NCBI GenBank assembly: GCA_965237445.1
Contig: OZ250142.1
Location: 1,302,001 to 1,366,000 of the forward strand
DNA: 64,000 nt
Direction of reading: 5' to 3'
Origin: G963668185 sp965237445
GTDB taxonomy: Bacteria; Chloroflexota; Dehalococcoidia; Lucifugimonadales; G963668185
The notes under the pieces are model-generated. The model was not told where the DNA came from. It was given only the letters and a program-made list of their open reading frames with translations, and ran no database searches. Made by a program: the position numbers and the translations under genes. Of this stretch, positions 32,141 through 41,286 are shown piece by piece (position 1 is the first letter of the stretch; each line of letters starts with the position of its first letter).

Positions 32141-32293
32141 CTCTAGCAGGCTGCTGAAAAACGGGGTGTGCAGAGGGGCGAAGCCCCTTTGCCGGGAGTC
32201 TGAGGGTGTCCCTCAGATATGATTTTCCCTCCCTTCTTGGTCAGGAAGGGTTCAGGAGGATGGCCGCAAGGGTTTTTCAGCACCCTGCTAGAG
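32141..32293. mobile_element. 153-bp MITE with 22-bp terminal inverted repeats
   Basis: Left end CTCTAGCAGGCTGCTGAAAA (32141-32160) and right end TTTTTCAGCACCCTGCTAGA (to 32293) are inverted repeats with one or two mismatches. The internal sequence (GGGGCGAAGCCCCTTTGCCG) has no coding capacity. The right terminal repeat supplies the last codon and stop of the GNAT gene at 32288. Confidence 0.88.
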
Positions 32294-32755
32294 AACGAAG
32301 TCTATCTCATACATGTCGTAGTGTGACTTAGACATCCCCAGCCGTTCGTACGTCCGTTGAGCGCCGTGATTGTCGCGGTCCACGTACAGCCTCACGCCGC
32401 ATAGCTCCGGGTTGTGCCTTGCCTCATTCACCACGTGGTTGTGCATGGCCCTGTACACGCCTCTTCTGCGCCACTTGGCGTCCACGAAGACGCTCTGTAT
32501 CCACAGGAAGGTCATGCTTCGCCAGTCGCTCCACTCGTAGGTCACCATCAGGTCGCCCACTGGCGTACCGTCGACCTCGGCTATCAAGTAGTACCCCTTG
32601 GAAGAGTCCTCTATGACTGCGCATACGCCAGCCTTGAGTGTATCGGCGCTCAGGCTCTTGCCCTCGGTCTCATGGGCCATGGCTCTTTGAAAGCCGACGA
32701 TCGCATCTACATCCTGGATCGTTCCGCCTCGGACCAGGACATCGAACTCCGCCAT
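32288..32755 (-). CDS. GNAT-family N-acetyltransferase
   Basis: 155 residues, a standard GNAT acetyltransferase transferring acetyl from acetyl-CoA to an amine. DAIVGFQRAMAHETEG gives the first strand-helix, DGTPVGDLMVTYEWSDWRS the central strands and SVFVDAKWRRRGVYRAMHNH motif A, where the acetyl-CoA loop is R-R-x-G-V/A. VRLYVDRDNHGAQRTYERLG is motif B. Substrate unknown. Its last codon and TAG stop lie inside the terminal repeat of the adjoining MITE, so the C-terminus may have been cut by the insertion; the fold nevertheless looks complete. Confidence 0.88.
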   Translation of the reverse strand: MAEFDVLVRGGTIQDVDAIVGFQRAMAHETEGKSLSADTLKAGVCAVIEDSSKGYYLIAEVDGTPVGDLMVTYEWSDWRSMTFLWIQSVFVDAKWRRRGVYRAMHNHVVNEARHNPELCGVRLYVDRDNHGAQRTYERLGMSKSHYDMYEIDFVL

Positions 32756-32849
32756 GGCCAGACTCCTTTCGTAGTACGCAATCTGCGGGAAGCGTGTCGT
32801 CTCGGAGAGTGCATCCTACCGCATGACGCCAACCGGGGCCGTGTGCGCC

Positions 32850-32887
32850 CCTGAAATGCCGCTTGTACCCTGAAATGCCGCTTGTAC
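32850..32887. repeat. 19-bp tandem repeat (2 copies)
   Basis: CCTGAAATGCCGCTTGTAC occurs twice head to tail at 32850-32868 and 32869-32887, between the GNAT gene and a small gene on the other strand. Could be a duplicated regulatory site or a replication slip. Confidence 0.85.
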
Positions 32888-32996
32888 AATGAATCAGTTC
32901 CTTCCTAACATCGAACACTGACAGGACAGAGGCTGAAGCGTAGCTTCCCCAGCCTCTATGAGCCGCCATGCCGAGGAAGCACATACGGAGGACCGA

Positions 32997-33197
32997 TTGA
33001 ATTACGCTGAAATGGAAAGCGTGGATCCTGGCCTGAAGTTCAAGACCATCAGCGGATTGATGGTGGAGACAACGGGCAACAGCGATTACGTCGACGCGAC
33101 CGACGTCCACGTGCACGAAGTGGTGATCTTGGAAGGCGTGGGGGAAGGCAACAAGTACCTCTACAACCTGGACACGGGCGAGCTTCTCGAAGACTAA
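32997..33197 (+). CDS. small uncharacterised protein (66 residues)
   Basis: Frame from TTG 32997, chosen because GGAGG lies five bases upstream; a longer start at 32958 has no ribosome-binding site. Acidic protein: NYAEMESVDPGLKFKTISGL, VDATDVHVHEVVILEGVGEG, ending NLDTGELLED. Predicted mostly beta strands. No family recognised. Same strand as the CCA-adding enzyme 67 bp downstream. Confidence 0.55.
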   Translation: MNYAEMESVDPGLKFKTISGLMVETTGNSDYVDATDVHVHEVVILEGVGEGNKYLYNLDTGELLED

Positions 33198-33264
33198 CGT
33201 ACAGTGCCCTGGTGCACTGCGCGGTCCTTGGCGCGGCAGTGGACAGGGCCTGAGTTGAGGCGCT

Positions 33265-34512
33265 ATGAACATATCCGGCGCTCTCCGGCGCCTCCTTCCA
33301 TCAGAGAGCCTTGAAGCTCTGGCGAGGGCTGCGGACGCCTGCGCTCGGGTAAACGCCGCTGTCTACCTTGTTGGCGGTTCGGTCCGAGACACGCTTCTCG
33401 GACACACGGACCAGATTGCAGACGTCGATTTGGTAGTCACGGAAGCAGATACCTCCACCGTAGACTTCATAGCGGCACAGATCGGTGAAGTCACTTCCCG
33501 TTCTGAGTTCATGACCCTCAAAGTGAGGTCTGGCAACTTACACATCGACCTGGTTCGAGCGCGCTCGGAGACCTACGTGAGTCCCGGCGCACTGCCGGAA
33601 GTCCGCCCCGGTTCCCTTGTCCAGGACCTTGCGAGGCGGGACTTCTCGATCAACGCTATGGCAGTGTCCCTGGAACCCGGACGCTGGGGTGAGTTGATAG
33701 ACCCGCACGGCGGACGGCAAGACCTCGAGCACCGCCAGGTGATGGTGCTTCATGACCGAAGCTTTGAAGACGACCCCACTCGGATGTTTCGGGCCGTGAG
33801 ATACGCAGTACGGCTTGGATTCGACATTTCGCCGGACACACGAGCCTCCCTCAAGGCAAATCTCGCTCGGATCGAACTCCTATCGGGGGATCGCATAAGG
33901 CACGAGGTCGAGCATATCTTCGCTGAGCCAAGGGCCCTGTCTGTCCTGGCACTTGCTGGGGACGAAGGCATCCTGAGGGAAGTCCATCCGGCCCTGGCGC
34001 TGAAGTCTTCGGCGTCGGGGCGGTTGCGAGACTCGGACCTGCCGGTTGACGAAAGGAGGGGCGCAGTCCTGTTGGCCGCCTTGGTGTGGGACGTATCGAG
34101 CGCGGACAGGCTTGCGGTTGCGAATAGACTCCGTCTCGGTGCTTTCTGGTCCAGGGTGGTTGCCGAGGTAGGAGAGCTTAGGGACATTGAGGATTGGCCG
34201 TCCGTCGATAGCATCGCGCCGAGCCGGATCAGGGAACGCCTTGCAGGCTACAGCGATGCGGCATTAGAAGCCTGCGCCCTACTGACGACGCGTGTCTCCT
34301 TGCGCACGTCGATTCGGCTGTACCTGGATAGCCTCCGCCAAGTGAAGCCACTACTTACGGGGACCGACCTGATTGCCCTTGGGACACCGGAAGGGCCGCG
34401 GGTCGGCCAGCTTCTGGACCAGCTACGGGATGCTCGCTTGGACGGCATGCTAACGACGAGCCAGGACGAGGAACGCTGGGTACTGGAACAACTGGACGAG
34501 CCAACCCCCTAG
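33265..34512 (+). CDS. CCA tRNA nucleotidyltransferase / poly(A) polymerase family
   Basis: 415 residues. Class II nucleotidyltransferase head: VYLVGGSVRDTLLGH and ADVDLVVTEAD (GGSxR and DxD active site). Then RRDFSINAMAVSL, LIDPHGGRQDLEHRQVMVLH and FEDDPTRMFRAVRYAVRLGF, which bind the nucleotide and tRNA. The C-terminal half is the helical neck/body region. Members add or repair the 3' CCA of tRNAs; some act only on A. The tRNA-Leu in this window encodes its own CCA, so a repair role is plausible for at least that tRNA. Confidence 0.9.
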   Translation: MNISGALRRLLPSESLEALARAADACARVNAAVYLVGGSVRDTLLGHTDQIADVDLVVTEADTSTVDFIAAQIGEVTSRSEFMTLKVRSGNLHIDLVRARSETYVSPGALPEVRPGSLVQDLARRDFSINAMAVSLEPGRWGELIDPHGGRQDLEHRQVMVLHDRSFEDDPTRMFRAVRYAVRLGFDISPDTRASLKANLARIELLSGDRIRHEVEHIFAEPRALSVLALAGDEGILREVHPALALKSSASGRLRDSDLPVDERRGAVLLAALVWDVSSADRLAVANRLRLGAFWSRVVAEVGELRDIEDWPSVDSIAPSRIRERLAGYSDAALEACALLTTRVSLRTSIRLYLDSLRQVKPLLTGTDLIALGTPEGPRVGQLLDQLRDARLDGMLTTSQDEERWVLEQLDEPTP

Positions 34513-34524
34513 CCCTACGCCGTT

Positions 34525-35946
34525 CTATCCGACAGAGACGCCCCCAGACAGCCCCGGCTCGGTCATCGACGCAGGGTCGAGAATGGCGTCCAACTCTTTG
34601 CCAGTGAGATCGGTTAGCTCCGAAGCTACCTCACGAATCGTTCGGCGCGTCAATTGCGCCTCCTTGGCGATCGCGGCCGCGGCATCGTAACCGACATGCG
34701 GGACTAGGGTAGTGACGATTGCTAGTCCCCGCTCCACCATCTCCGGACCGCGCTCGGTCGCCTTGATGCCGGCGATACATTGGCGGGTGAAGTTTCGAGC
34801 GGCTTGGGTTAGCAGGTCGATTGACTGGAGTAGGTTGTACGCTGCAACTGGCATCATCACATTGATTTCGAAGTTGCCGGACTGGCCTGCGACCGTGATC
34901 GCGGTGTCGTTCCCAATGACATGCGCCGCCACCTGGCATACTGATTCGGGTATCACCGGGTTCACCTTACCGGGCATTATCGAGCTACCCGGTTGGACTT
35001 CCGGCAGTTCTATCTCTCCGATGCCGGCACGTGGGCCGGATCCGAGCCAGCGTACGTCGTTGGCTATCTTCATCAAGCTCACAGCTACTGTCTTGAGAGC
35101 TCCAGAGGCAAACACAATCCCGTCAAGTGTACTTTGGGCTTGGAAGTGGTTCGTCGTTTCGACCACCCGTATAGCAAGTACGTCTGTCAGCTTGGAACAT
35201 ACTCTTGCCGCAAACTCTGGATGCGAGTTCACACCTGTGCCCACGGCAGTCCCACCCAGCGCCACTTCGGCAAGGGCTTCCTCGGCGGCCCTGAGCCGTA
35301 CGACGCCGAGCTTCATCTGACCGGCAAATCCCAGGAACTCCTGCCCCAGACGCACGGGTGTGGCGTCCTGCAGGTGTGTTCGCCCGGTCTTGACGACCGG
35401 CATGAACTCGGATGCCTTGGATTCCAGTTCCGCTCGCAGTTCCTCCAGTGCTGGGATGAGAGCGTCGTGTATCGACTTGTGCGCCGCCAGGTGAATTGCC
35501 GTCGGGATGACATCATTTGAGGACTGCCCGTGGTTCACATGATCATTGGGGTGCACAGGGTCGCGGGAACCAACAGTGCCTCCAAGGGATTGAATTGCCC
35601 TGTTTGAAATCACCTCGTTTGCGTTCATGTTGGTGGAAGTGCCGGAGCCTGTCTGGAATACATCCAGGACGAACTCGCCGTCCAAGTCGCCAGCGGCGAC
35701 CTCGCCGGCGGCCCGGGCAATCACCTCGGCGAGACGGTTTTCCAGCAAGCCGAGGTCACTGTTGACTTGTGCGGCCGCCCTCTTGATCTCTCCCAGCATC
35801 CTGATGAAAGAGCGAGGGAAACGAAGGTCGCTAATCGGGAAGTTCAATACGGCTCGTTGAGTCTGTGCGCCGTACAGGGAGCTGGCCGGGACTGGCAGCT
35901 CCCCCATGGAGTCCCGTTCTATTCGAACATCATTTGCGTCGCCCAT
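34525..35946 (-). CDS. fumC: class II fumarate hydratase
   Basis: 473 residues from ATG 35946. TCA-cycle enzyme interconverting fumarate and malate, iron-independent homotetramer. Signatures: N-terminal ERDSMGELPVPASSLYGAQT, TSTNMNANEVISNRA, HVNHGQSSNDVIPTA, KTGRTHLQDATPVRLGQE and the superfamily loop GSSIMPGKVNPVIPE (catalytic Ser). Convergent with the CCA-adding enzyme gene. No sign of truncation. Confidence 0.93.
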   Translation of the reverse strand: MGDANDVRIERDSMGELPVPASSLYGAQTQRAVLNFPISDLRFPRSFIRMLGEIKRAAAQVNSDLGLLENRLAEVIARAAGEVAAGDLDGEFVLDVFQTGSGTSTNMNANEVISNRAIQSLGGTVGSRDPVHPNDHVNHGQSSNDVIPTAIHLAAHKSIHDALIPALEELRAELESKASEFMPVVKTGRTHLQDATPVRLGQEFLGFAGQMKLGVVRLRAAEEALAEVALGGTAVGTGVNSHPEFAARVCSKLTDVLAIRVVETTNHFQAQSTLDGIVFASGALKTVAVSLMKIANDVRWLGSGPRAGIGEIELPEVQPGSSIMPGKVNPVIPESVCQVAAHVIGNDTAITVAGQSGNFEINVMMPVAAYNLLQSIDLLTQAARNFTRQCIAGIKATERGPEMVERGLAIVTTLVPHVGYDAAAAIAKEAQLTRRTIREVASELTDLTGKELDAILDPASMTEPGLSGGVSVG

Positions 35947-36003
35947 ACGCACTCCTGGTAACTGGTCTGGTTCTTGGCACAGGTGCCGCGTAGGTTGCCC
36001 TGC

Positions 36004-36642
36004 TCATAACGAGTCGGCTATGAACTGGGCGACCCGACTCGCTACGTCGACCTCAGCCCCTGTCATCGAGTGATCGGCTCCCCGCACAACGTAGAGTCCT
36101 ACTTCCGCCTGCAAGTCGTCCAGCGCTCGCTCGAGTTCGGCAGCGGGAGAAATCCGGTCGCGATCGCCCGCTACGAACAGCATAGGCTCATGGTATCGGC
36201 GCACATCTTTGGATCGTACAGCGCTGGTGGGCGGGGCGACGAGCGCGAGGCACTTCGCCAACTTCAGTTTAGTCGCCGAGCGTAGGGCCACTCCTGCTCC
36301 GAACGAGTAACCGGCTACGGCGAGTCGGCCGCCGTCGATTCCAGGCCAGTGCTTGAGTGCATCCAGTGCGCCACCGACATCCTCTCCTTCGGCCTCGCCA
36401 TTTGTGAATGTGCCATCGCTGTCTCCGACTCCGCGAAAGTTGAACCTCAACGACGCAATCCCTCTCGACGCCAGAGCCCTGCAAATGGCAGTCACGACTC
36501 CGTTGTCCTTGTTTCCTCCCAGCGCAGGGTGCGGGTGACAAACAGCAACTGCAGGGCAGCGGCGTGGAGGATCGTCCGGCATTCCCAGCACGCTTTCCAG
36601 AGACAGCCCTGATGTGAAGAAGTTGATCGCAGTCTGCCTCAT
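36004..36642 (-). CDS. alpha/beta hydrolase with intact catalytic Ser
   Basis: 212 residues. Small alpha/beta hydrolase: CHPHPALGGNKDNGVV, RFNFRGVGDSDG, nucleophile elbow AVAGYSFGAGVALR (Ser near residue 114), LFVAGDRDRISPA (Asp) and VVRGADHSMTG (His). Resembles dienelactone hydrolase/esterase-like YihG-type proteins; substrate unknown. Its ATG overlaps the stop of the upstream paralogue by four bases, so the pair is translated together. Confidence 0.82.
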   Translation of the reverse strand: MRQTAINFFTSGLSLESVLGMPDDPPRRCPAVAVCHPHPALGGNKDNGVVTAICRALASRGIASLRFNFRGVGDSDGTFTNGEAEGEDVGGALDALKHWPGIDGGRLAVAGYSFGAGVALRSATKLKLAKCLALVAPPTSAVRSKDVRRYHEPMLFVAGDRDRISPAAELERALDDLQAEVGLYVVRGADHSMTGAEVDVASRVAQFIADSL

Positions 36643-37343
36643 CCTTGCCTGGTACCTGCCCCTCTCAAGTTTCGTTCGAAGAAGCCCACCACGATCTGTG
36701 ACAGTTGCTCCCCGTGGTTTGTGAAGAAGTGGTCCGCGTCTCTGATTTCTTCGATTTCGATTGGCTCCGAGAGCCGCCCGGCAAGAAATCGGAACTGCTG
36801 TGCAGGCAGGTCGTGGTCCTGGCCCGCGCCGACAACTAGCTTGTGGGCGAGAATCTCGGCAGAAGCAGTTTCAGTCAACGTGCGGGCAGGAGGTGCGATT
36901 GCCGCGACTGCATGGACCTGTACTCCCGCTTGTGCCGCACGCAGAGCAATTGACGCCCCGAACGCGTAACCCGCGACTCCCATAGAACTTCCATCGACAA
37001 GGTTGTGCAGCGCCATCTCCTGTAGTGCGGCGAGGGCATACTCAAGCTCGGCGTCCTGTCCAACTTGCGTCTTGGTGTCGCCGCCATACTCAAGCCGGAG
37101 CGTTGCAAACCGGGCCCTGAGAAGCGCATCCGAGATCGCCGTGGCCGCGTCTCCCTTGCGCTCTCCGCCGTACTTGGGATGTGCCCCAAGCACCATCACG
37201 CACGGTGGGCGCGTGGGAGTGTCCGGAAGCGAAAGCAGTCCCGCGCCTTGCAGGTGTCCGCTGGAAACGTTGATGGCTACAGTATGCAAGGTCAGGCCAG
37301 ATGTGTGCTGTCCAATAGTCTGTCCGAGCAGGAATGTTAACAC
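36639..37343 (-). CDS. alpha/beta hydrolase paralogue with Ser-to-Ala nucleophile (likely pseudoenzyme)
   Basis: 234 residues, same fold as the downstream gene: MVLGAHPKYGGERKGDAAT, TLRLEYGGDTKTQVG, then the elbow GVAGYAFGASIALR. The nucleophile position of GYSFG is Ala, while flanking residues are conserved. Asp and His counterparts remain (LVVGAGQDHDLPA, RDADHFFTNHGE). The intact frame, overlapping downstream gene and retained fold argue against decay. A regulatory or scaffold role with the active paralogue, perhaps as a heterodimer, is inferred. Confidence 0.78.
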   Translation of the reverse strand: MLTFLLGQTIGQHTSGLTLHTVAINVSSGHLQGAGLLSLPDTPTRPPCVMVLGAHPKYGGERKGDAATAISDALLRARFATLRLEYGGDTKTQVGQDAELEYALAALQEMALHNLVDGSSMGVAGYAFGASIALRAAQAGVQVHAVAAIAPPARTLTETASAEILAHKLVVGAGQDHDLPAQQFRFLAGRLSEPIEIEEIRDADHFFTNHGEQLSQIVVGFFERNLRGAGTRQG

Positions 37344-37562
37344 TCAAGCGCTAGCGGCACGGGGGATACGGGGCCATGCTTGGGATTTCTGGGAAGCTGC
37401 GGTCTGCGCCTTGTGGCTACGCAGGGTATCCATCTGACGCGTGGTGGAACGTGAGCAAGGCTTTTCGATCGCCGGAAACATGGCGAGACGTGGTGCGTAG
37501 CTGGTACCTTTTACAAGCCAATTCACTCTTTCGATCTCAAATAGAACACTGGAGATTTGTGC

Positions 37563-38603
37563 ATGCGTGTCGTTGATTTCCGCAGTGATACCGTGACTCT
37601 GCCTACGCCGGAGATGCGCGAGGCTATGGCAACCGCCGAGTTGGGCGACGATGTTTACGGCGAGGACCCGACCGTTAACAGACTCGAGGCTCTTGCCGCG
37701 GAAACCCTCGGCAAAGAAGCGGCGGTACTGGTTAGCAGCGGAACGCAAGGCAACCTCTCATCGGTGCTCGCGCACTGCGGCCGGGGAGACGAGGCGATCA
37801 TCGGGCACCTGTCTCACATTTACCGCTCGGAAGCAGCCGGGACGTCCGTGCTTGGGGGCGTGGCCCTTAAGCTATTGGAGAACGGCAAGACCGGCATGTT
37901 GGACATTGACAGGCTCCGCGACATGATTAGTCCACCGGATGTGCACTTCCCACCGACGCGCCTCATCGCTTTGGAGAACACTCACAACGCCTGCGGCGGC
38001 GCGGTGCTTACACCGGATGATACCGCCGCCGTCGCGGAGGTGGCTCGGGAGAGTGGCGTAGCGCTTCACATTGACGGCGCTCGCATCTTCAACGCCGCGG
38101 TTAGCCTGGAGACGCCGGTCGCCGAGCTGGCAAAGCACGCCGACACTGTGACGTTTTGCCTGTCGAAAGGCTTGAGCGCTCCGGTCGGCTCCGTCGTGTG
38201 CGGCAGCAGCGAGGCGATAGAGAATGTGCGGCGATGGCGCAAGGTGTTGGGGGGCAGCATGCGGCAAGCCGGCATCATCGCTGCCGCCGGCATCGTAGCG
38301 CTCGAGACCATGGTTGAGCGTCTTGCAGACGACCACTCGAACGCAAGACGCCTCGCCAATGGGCTGGCGCAAATCCCTGGGATCGAGATCGATCCTGAAG
38401 ACGTTCACACGAACCTGGTCTTCTTCGAGGTGACGGCCAAGTCACGCGGCGAGATCCACAGGAAACTCACCGAGCTGGGAGTGAAGGGCGGCGGGCCGCA
38501 AAAACGGTGGCGATACGTCACGCACAGTGGGGTATCGGCGGCAGACGTGGACCACGCCCTTGACCTGGTCGAAAGCGTCTTCCGCGAGTACGCTGCCTCT
38601 TAG
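37563..38603 (+). CDS. ltaE: low-specificity L-threonine aldolase
   Basis: 346 residues from ATG 37563. PLP enzyme splitting L-threonine/allo-threonine into glycine and acetaldehyde. Signatures: VVDFRSDTVTLPTPEMREAM, ELGDDVYGEDPTVNRLE, HIDGARIFNAAV and the PLP-binding lysine in TVTFCLSKGLSAPVGSV. Length typical for the family. A hairpin (38632-38655) follows the stop. Confidence 0.92.
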   Translation: MRVVDFRSDTVTLPTPEMREAMATAELGDDVYGEDPTVNRLEALAAETLGKEAAVLVSSGTQGNLSSVLAHCGRGDEAIIGHLSHIYRSEAAGTSVLGGVALKLLENGKTGMLDIDRLRDMISPPDVHFPPTRLIALENTHNACGGAVLTPDDTAAVAEVARESGVALHIDGARIFNAAVSLETPVAELAKHADTVTFCLSKGLSAPVGSVVCGSSEAIENVRRWRKVLGGSMRQAGIIAAAGIVALETMVERLADDHSNARRLANGLAQIPGIEIDPEDVHTNLVFFEVTAKSRGEIHRKLTELGVKGGGPQKRWRYVTHSGVSAADVDHALDLVESVFREYAAS

Positions 38604-38631
38604 GGGCTGACGCCCTCCGGTCAGTTGCCGG

Positions 38632-38655
38632 CAGCCGGGGAAACTCTCCCGGCTG
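38632..38655 (+). terminator. hairpin after threonine aldolase gene
   Basis: CAGCCGGG (38632-38639) pairs with CCCGGCTG (38648-38655), followed by TTCCCGCCCTTTGT. The T-tract is weak, so termination may be partial. Confidence 0.45.
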
Positions 38656-38689
38656 TTCCCGCCCTTTGTAAAGGACTCACGGCCGCGAA

Positions 38690-39928
38690 ATGCGCCTGAT
38701 ACTAGACAACGCCCAGTTCAGGGTCTTGCTCGGCAGTTCGCTGATGTTCAGCATGTCTCATTTGCTGTTCATGATCCTCCAGCCCTGGCTTGCCCTGGAG
38801 ACCACTGACTCAGCGTTCTGGGTGGGTGCGACCGTTGGGGCGGCCGGGGCTGGTCTTCTGTCCTTCAGCGTCGTCGGCGGAGTGCTTGCGGACCGGTTTC
38901 CCCGGAAGAGGGTGCTGGCTGCCGCGCTTTTCGTTCAGATGCTGGTGGCCGCCGCCGTCGCGGCGCTGGCTCTCACAGACCAGCTGCGGCTTCCATTCAT
39001 CATGCTCTTCAGCTTCATTGACGCCGTGATGCTGGCTATTGTCGCGCCCAGTTCCCTGGCGCTGGTGCTGGATGTCGTAGGCAGAGAGCGGCTGCTGACG
39101 GCTCTCTCGATTCAACACGTTGTTAGTGGAGCCGCCGGCATTGGGACGCCGCTTGTTGCAGGCAAGATCCTTGATAGCCTGGACATCGGTTGGGCGTACG
39201 TCTTAGTGGCTGTGTTCCACTTGGCCGGAATGCTGCTTGTGCTGAAACTCAGGCCGGCGTTGGTCCAAAAGCCCAGCGGGACATCTGCGCTGGCCGCACT
39301 AAAGGAGGCGGCGAGGTACGTGTTCAGTACTCCCGTTGTGCGGATGCTGATCCTGGGCATCCTTTTCGTCGAGTACTTCGGATTCATGCATGAGCCGATG
39401 ATCCCAATCATGGTCAGGGACATTCTGAAGGCAGGTCCGACCGGCCTCGGGTACATCTTCTCAGCAAGCTACGCGGGAGGTTTCGTGGCGTCCTTGGTGC
39501 TATCTGCCATGGGAGACGTGAAGCGCAAGGGACGGCTGATGGCGTTCGGCATCGTCGTGTTCGGCGGGTTCCTGGTGGCGTTTGCCTGGTCACGGAACCT
39601 GCCGTTGTCAATGGTGCTGTTCGGACTTGGCGGCGCGGGGCTGCTGGTCTACGACACCACTATCCAGACACTGCTGCAGGTAGTGGTGCCCGACGGGATG
39701 CGGGGCAGGGTACTCGGCTTCCAGTCCATGTCCTGGGGGATCGTGTGGTCGTCGGGTTTCCTGACAGGCGCAATCGCCTCGGCGATTGGGGCCCCGGCGA
39801 CGATCACCCTGGGGAGCGGGATGGTGGTGGTGGTGGCGGCGATCCTGTACCGAGGCGTGGCCCGGATCGGCGACCCACAGCCTGCGGAAGGGGCTACACG
39901 AGCCGTTGCCGCAGTGCCGGAAGTGTGA
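38690..39928 (+). CDS. MFS transporter
   Basis: 412 residues with about 12 hydrophobic segments. Typical MFS-3-type exporter: first helix region FRVLLGSSLMFSMSHLLFMI, motif A GGVLADRFPRKRVLAAALF (loop 2-3), SALAALKEAARYVFS in the central loop and a second motif A-like DVKRKGRLMAFGIVV. Similar proteins export drugs or siderophores; substrate not predictable. ATG 38690 is 86 bp after ltaE on the same strand. Confidence 0.88.
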   Translation: MRLILDNAQFRVLLGSSLMFSMSHLLFMILQPWLALETTDSAFWVGATVGAAGAGLLSFSVVGGVLADRFPRKRVLAAALFVQMLVAAAVAALALTDQLRLPFIMLFSFIDAVMLAIVAPSSLALVLDVVGRERLLTALSIQHVVSGAAGIGTPLVAGKILDSLDIGWAYVLVAVFHLAGMLLVLKLRPALVQKPSGTSALAALKEAARYVFSTPVVRMLILGILFVEYFGFMHEPMIPIMVRDILKAGPTGLGYIFSASYAGGFVASLVLSAMGDVKRKGRLMAFGIVVFGGFLVAFAWSRNLPLSMVLFGLGGAGLLVYDTTIQTLLQVVVPDGMRGRVLGFQSMSWGIVWSSGFLTGAIASAIGAPATITLGSGMVVVVAAILYRGVARIGDPQPAEGATRAVAAVPEV

Positions 39929-39951
39929 AGCTATCCGTTCCCGCGAGAGTT

Positions 39952-41286
39952 TCAGCCTTCAGCGTCTTGGCGGTTGCCCCACCAGCGGCGCAGCCGTTCT
40001 GACACCTGCCTTTCATACCCCTGGTCGGTCGGTTCGTAGTACCGGCGGCCTTTCAGGTTCTCAGGCAGGTTCTCGTCGGGCGCGAAGTGGTCCGTGTAGT
40101 CGTGGGAGTACTTGTAGCCCTGTCCGTATCCCTGGGACTTCATGAGGCCGGTCACGGCGTTACGGAGGTGCAGGGGAACGGGATCGTTCCGTCCGTGGCG
40201 GGCGTCTTCAATCGCCTTGTCGATGGCGAGGTAGGCTGAGTTGCTCTTGGGCGCCGTTGCCAGGTAAACGGTAGCTTCTGCAAGTGGGATCCGGCCTTCA
40301 GGCATGCCGATGAAGTGGACGGCCTGCTGGGCTGAGACGGCGACGGTGAGCGCTTGTGGATCCGCCATCCCGATGTCTTCGGCGGCCAGGACAACGAGCC
40401 TGCGTGCCACGAACATTGGGTCCTCGCCAGCTTCGATCATACGGCCCAGCCAGTAGACTGCGGCGTCCGGGTCCGAACCCCGTACCGACTTGATGAAGGC
40501 CGAAATGGTGTCGTAGTGCTGGTCACCGGCCTTGTCGTACATCAGCGATTTGCGCTGCATCGCGTCCTCGACGGTGGCCTTGTCAATGGGGCTGCGTTCG
40601 CCACTGTGGACGGCCGTGGATGCGGCCAGTTCGAGGGCGTTGAGCGCGGTCCTGGCGTCGCCGTTCGAGAGGCGGACCAGAGCTTCGAGGGCCTCATCGC
40701 TCATCTCAGGCGGGTCGGCGCCCAGGCCTCGGTCCGGGTCCTCCAGCGTGCTGCGGACGATGCCTTCGACCTGATCGTCGGTAAGCGGATTGAGCGTGAA
40801 CACGCGGCTCCGGGACAGGAGCGGAGAGATGACCTCGAAGGATGGGTTCTCCGTGGTGGCGCCGATTAGCACCACGGTGCCGTCTTCGACGTGGGGAAGG
40901 ATGACGTCCTGCTGGGCCTTGTTGAAGCGGTGGATCTCGTCTACGAAGAGGATCGTCCGGCGGCCGTGCATGCCGAGGGCGTCCTTCGCCTCCTTGACGA
41001 TGCGCCGAAGATCGGCCACGCCGGAGGTGACGGCGCTGACCTTGCTGAATGCGCTGCGGGTCTGGCGGGCGATCAGGAAGGCCAGCGTGGTCTTGCCGGT
41101 ACCAGGCGGGCCCCAGAGGATCATCGAGGGGATGCGGTCAGCTTCGATGGCCTTTCTAAGCACCCGTTCAGGGTCGACTATGTGGCGCTGCCCGACGAAC
41201 TCGTCGAACGAGCGCGGCCTCATCCGGGCGGCCAGAGGAGCGGTCTTGCTGAGGACCTCTTCGCCGTGGTGTTCGAACAGGGTCAA
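39952..41286 (-). CDS. rarA: replication-associated recombination factor, AAA+ ATPase
   Basis: 444 residues. RarA/MgsA, homologue of eukaryotic WRNIP1, acts at stalled replication forks. Clamp-loader-like AAA+: RPRSFDEFVGQRHIV, Walker A WGPPGTGKTT (residues 58-67), Walker B TILFVDEIHRF, sensor 1 GATTENPSFEV, then the C-terminal MgsA domain with DAMQRKSLMYDKAGDQHYD and YLATAPKSNSAYLA. A repeat remnant separates it from selA upstream on the same strand. Confidence 0.93.
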   Translation of the reverse strand: MTLFEHHGEEVLSKTAPLAARMRPRSFDEFVGQRHIVDPERVLRKAIEADRIPSMILWGPPGTGKTTLAFLIARQTRSAFSKVSAVTSGVADLRRIVKEAKDALGMHGRRTILFVDEIHRFNKAQQDVILPHVEDGTVVLIGATTENPSFEVISPLLSRSRVFTLNPLTDDQVEGIVRSTLEDPDRGLGADPPEMSDEALEALVRLSNGDARTALNALELAASTAVHSGERSPIDKATVEDAMQRKSLMYDKAGDQHYDTISAFIKSVRGSDPDAAVYWLGRMIEAGEDPMFVARRLVVLAAEDIGMADPQALTVAVSAQQAVHFIGMPEGRIPLAEATVYLATAPKSNSAYLAIDKAIEDARHGRNDPVPLHLRNAVTGLMKSQGYGQGYKYSHDYTDHFAPDENLPENLKGRRYYEPTDQGYERQVSERLRRWWGNRQDAEG

